Virus record (IMG/VR): IMGVR_UViG_3300042924_000717
Location: 1 to 20,149 of that record
Strand: one strand, 5' to 3'
Length of the DNA: 20,149 bases
Origin: a virus
Positions 19,986-20,149 of this stretch are shown here, piece by piece. Within the stretch, counting starts at the first letter, position 1, and each line of letters opens with the position of its first letter. The position numbers were made by a program, and so were the translations under genes. A model generated the notes under the pieces. It worked only from the letters and a program-made list of their open reading frames with translations. It searched no databases and was not told the DNA's origin.

Positions 19986-20149
19986 TTAAGCCGCAGCCGC
20001 TGTGTCGCGTGCGGTAATTTTCACAATACCTTCACTATCGATGGCAATTGCGCCTGCGCTAAACAGGGCATTGACAAGATAGCTGGTCTTCTCTGGGATG
20101 TAGTTGATCTCGGTCTTTGGAGCGATACCTTCTGCATAGCCAATCGCAT
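19986..20149 (-). CDS. Major capsid protein, C-terminal fragment
   Basis: Only the last 53 codons are inside the window, and the gene continues past the right edge. The translation includes 'AIGYAEGIAPKTEINYIPEK', 'TSYLVNALFSAGAIAIDSEG' and 'IVKITARDTAAAA' before TAA, which is followed at once by an in-frame TAG. The 'INYIPEKTSYLVN....AGA..ID..GIV.I' ending is typical of T7-like/HK97-fold major capsid proteins from environmental podophages. The small capsid-associated gene follows closely. Assignment rests on this short C-terminus and on its position before the tail tubular genes. Confidence 0.8.
   Translation of the reverse strand, partial: AIGYAEGIAPKTEINYIPEKTSYLVNALFSAGAIAIDSEGIVKITARDTAAAA

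Noticed and set aside
1-20149. tRNA genes, integrase, attachment sites and insertion sequences
   Set aside because: I read both strands for these and saw none; coding density leaves no gap larger than about 75 bases.

Overview
The window is part of the genome of a T7-like (short-tailed, podovirus-type) bacteriophage. The evidence is the ordered, tightly packed set of homologues of T7 morphogenesis genes on the minus strand: capsid, tail tubular proteins A and B, internal virion proteins, and a tail fibre with a T7-type N-terminal domain. No integrase, repressor, RNA polymerase, DNA polymerase, tRNA or host gene is visible here. The host cannot be read from the sequence. Cell-wall lysis genes and the general protein style suggest a Gram-negative proteobacterium, perhaps aquatic, but this is inference.

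Layout. At the left (about 1-2491, plus strand) is a short recombination operon: a small winged-helix-like protein, a YqaJ/lambda-type 5'-3' exonuclease, a 59-residue protein and a RecT-family annealing protein, with overlapping or nearly abutting genes. It converges on a minus-strand late operon. A strong hairpin (2500-2531) sits between the two facing stop codons. Everything from 2535 to the right end lies on the minus strand and is read right to left: major capsid C-terminus, small capsid-associated protein, hairpin terminator (19645-19676), tail tubular A, tail tubular B, gp14-like, gp15-like, two very large proteins in the gp16 position, tail fibre, a giant glycine-rich adhesin, a conserved 116-residue protein, then a membrane/lysis block ending in a 3TM-type holin and an M15 peptidase endolysin.

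How it works together. The tail tubular proteins and fibre build the short tail. The gp14/gp15-like proteins and the two large proteins are probably ejected to carry DNA across the envelope. The fibre plus the three-module polyglycine protein probably bind the host. Late in infection the holin and endolysin, perhaps with several uncharacterised single-span membrane proteins, open the cell. Many late genes overlap by 1-4 nt (TGATG or ATGA), so translational coupling is likely. A terminator just after the capsid block and before the tail genes mirrors the position of T7 T-phi and would set capsid far above tail expression.

There are no gene-free stretches longer than about 75 bases. The least ordinary parts are the lysis-side block of small membrane genes (including a 39-residue gene easily missed), the two polyvalent-like ejection candidates replacing gp16, a promiscuous beta-domain embedded in tail tubular B within AT-richer DNA, and the triplicated polyglycine adhesin.
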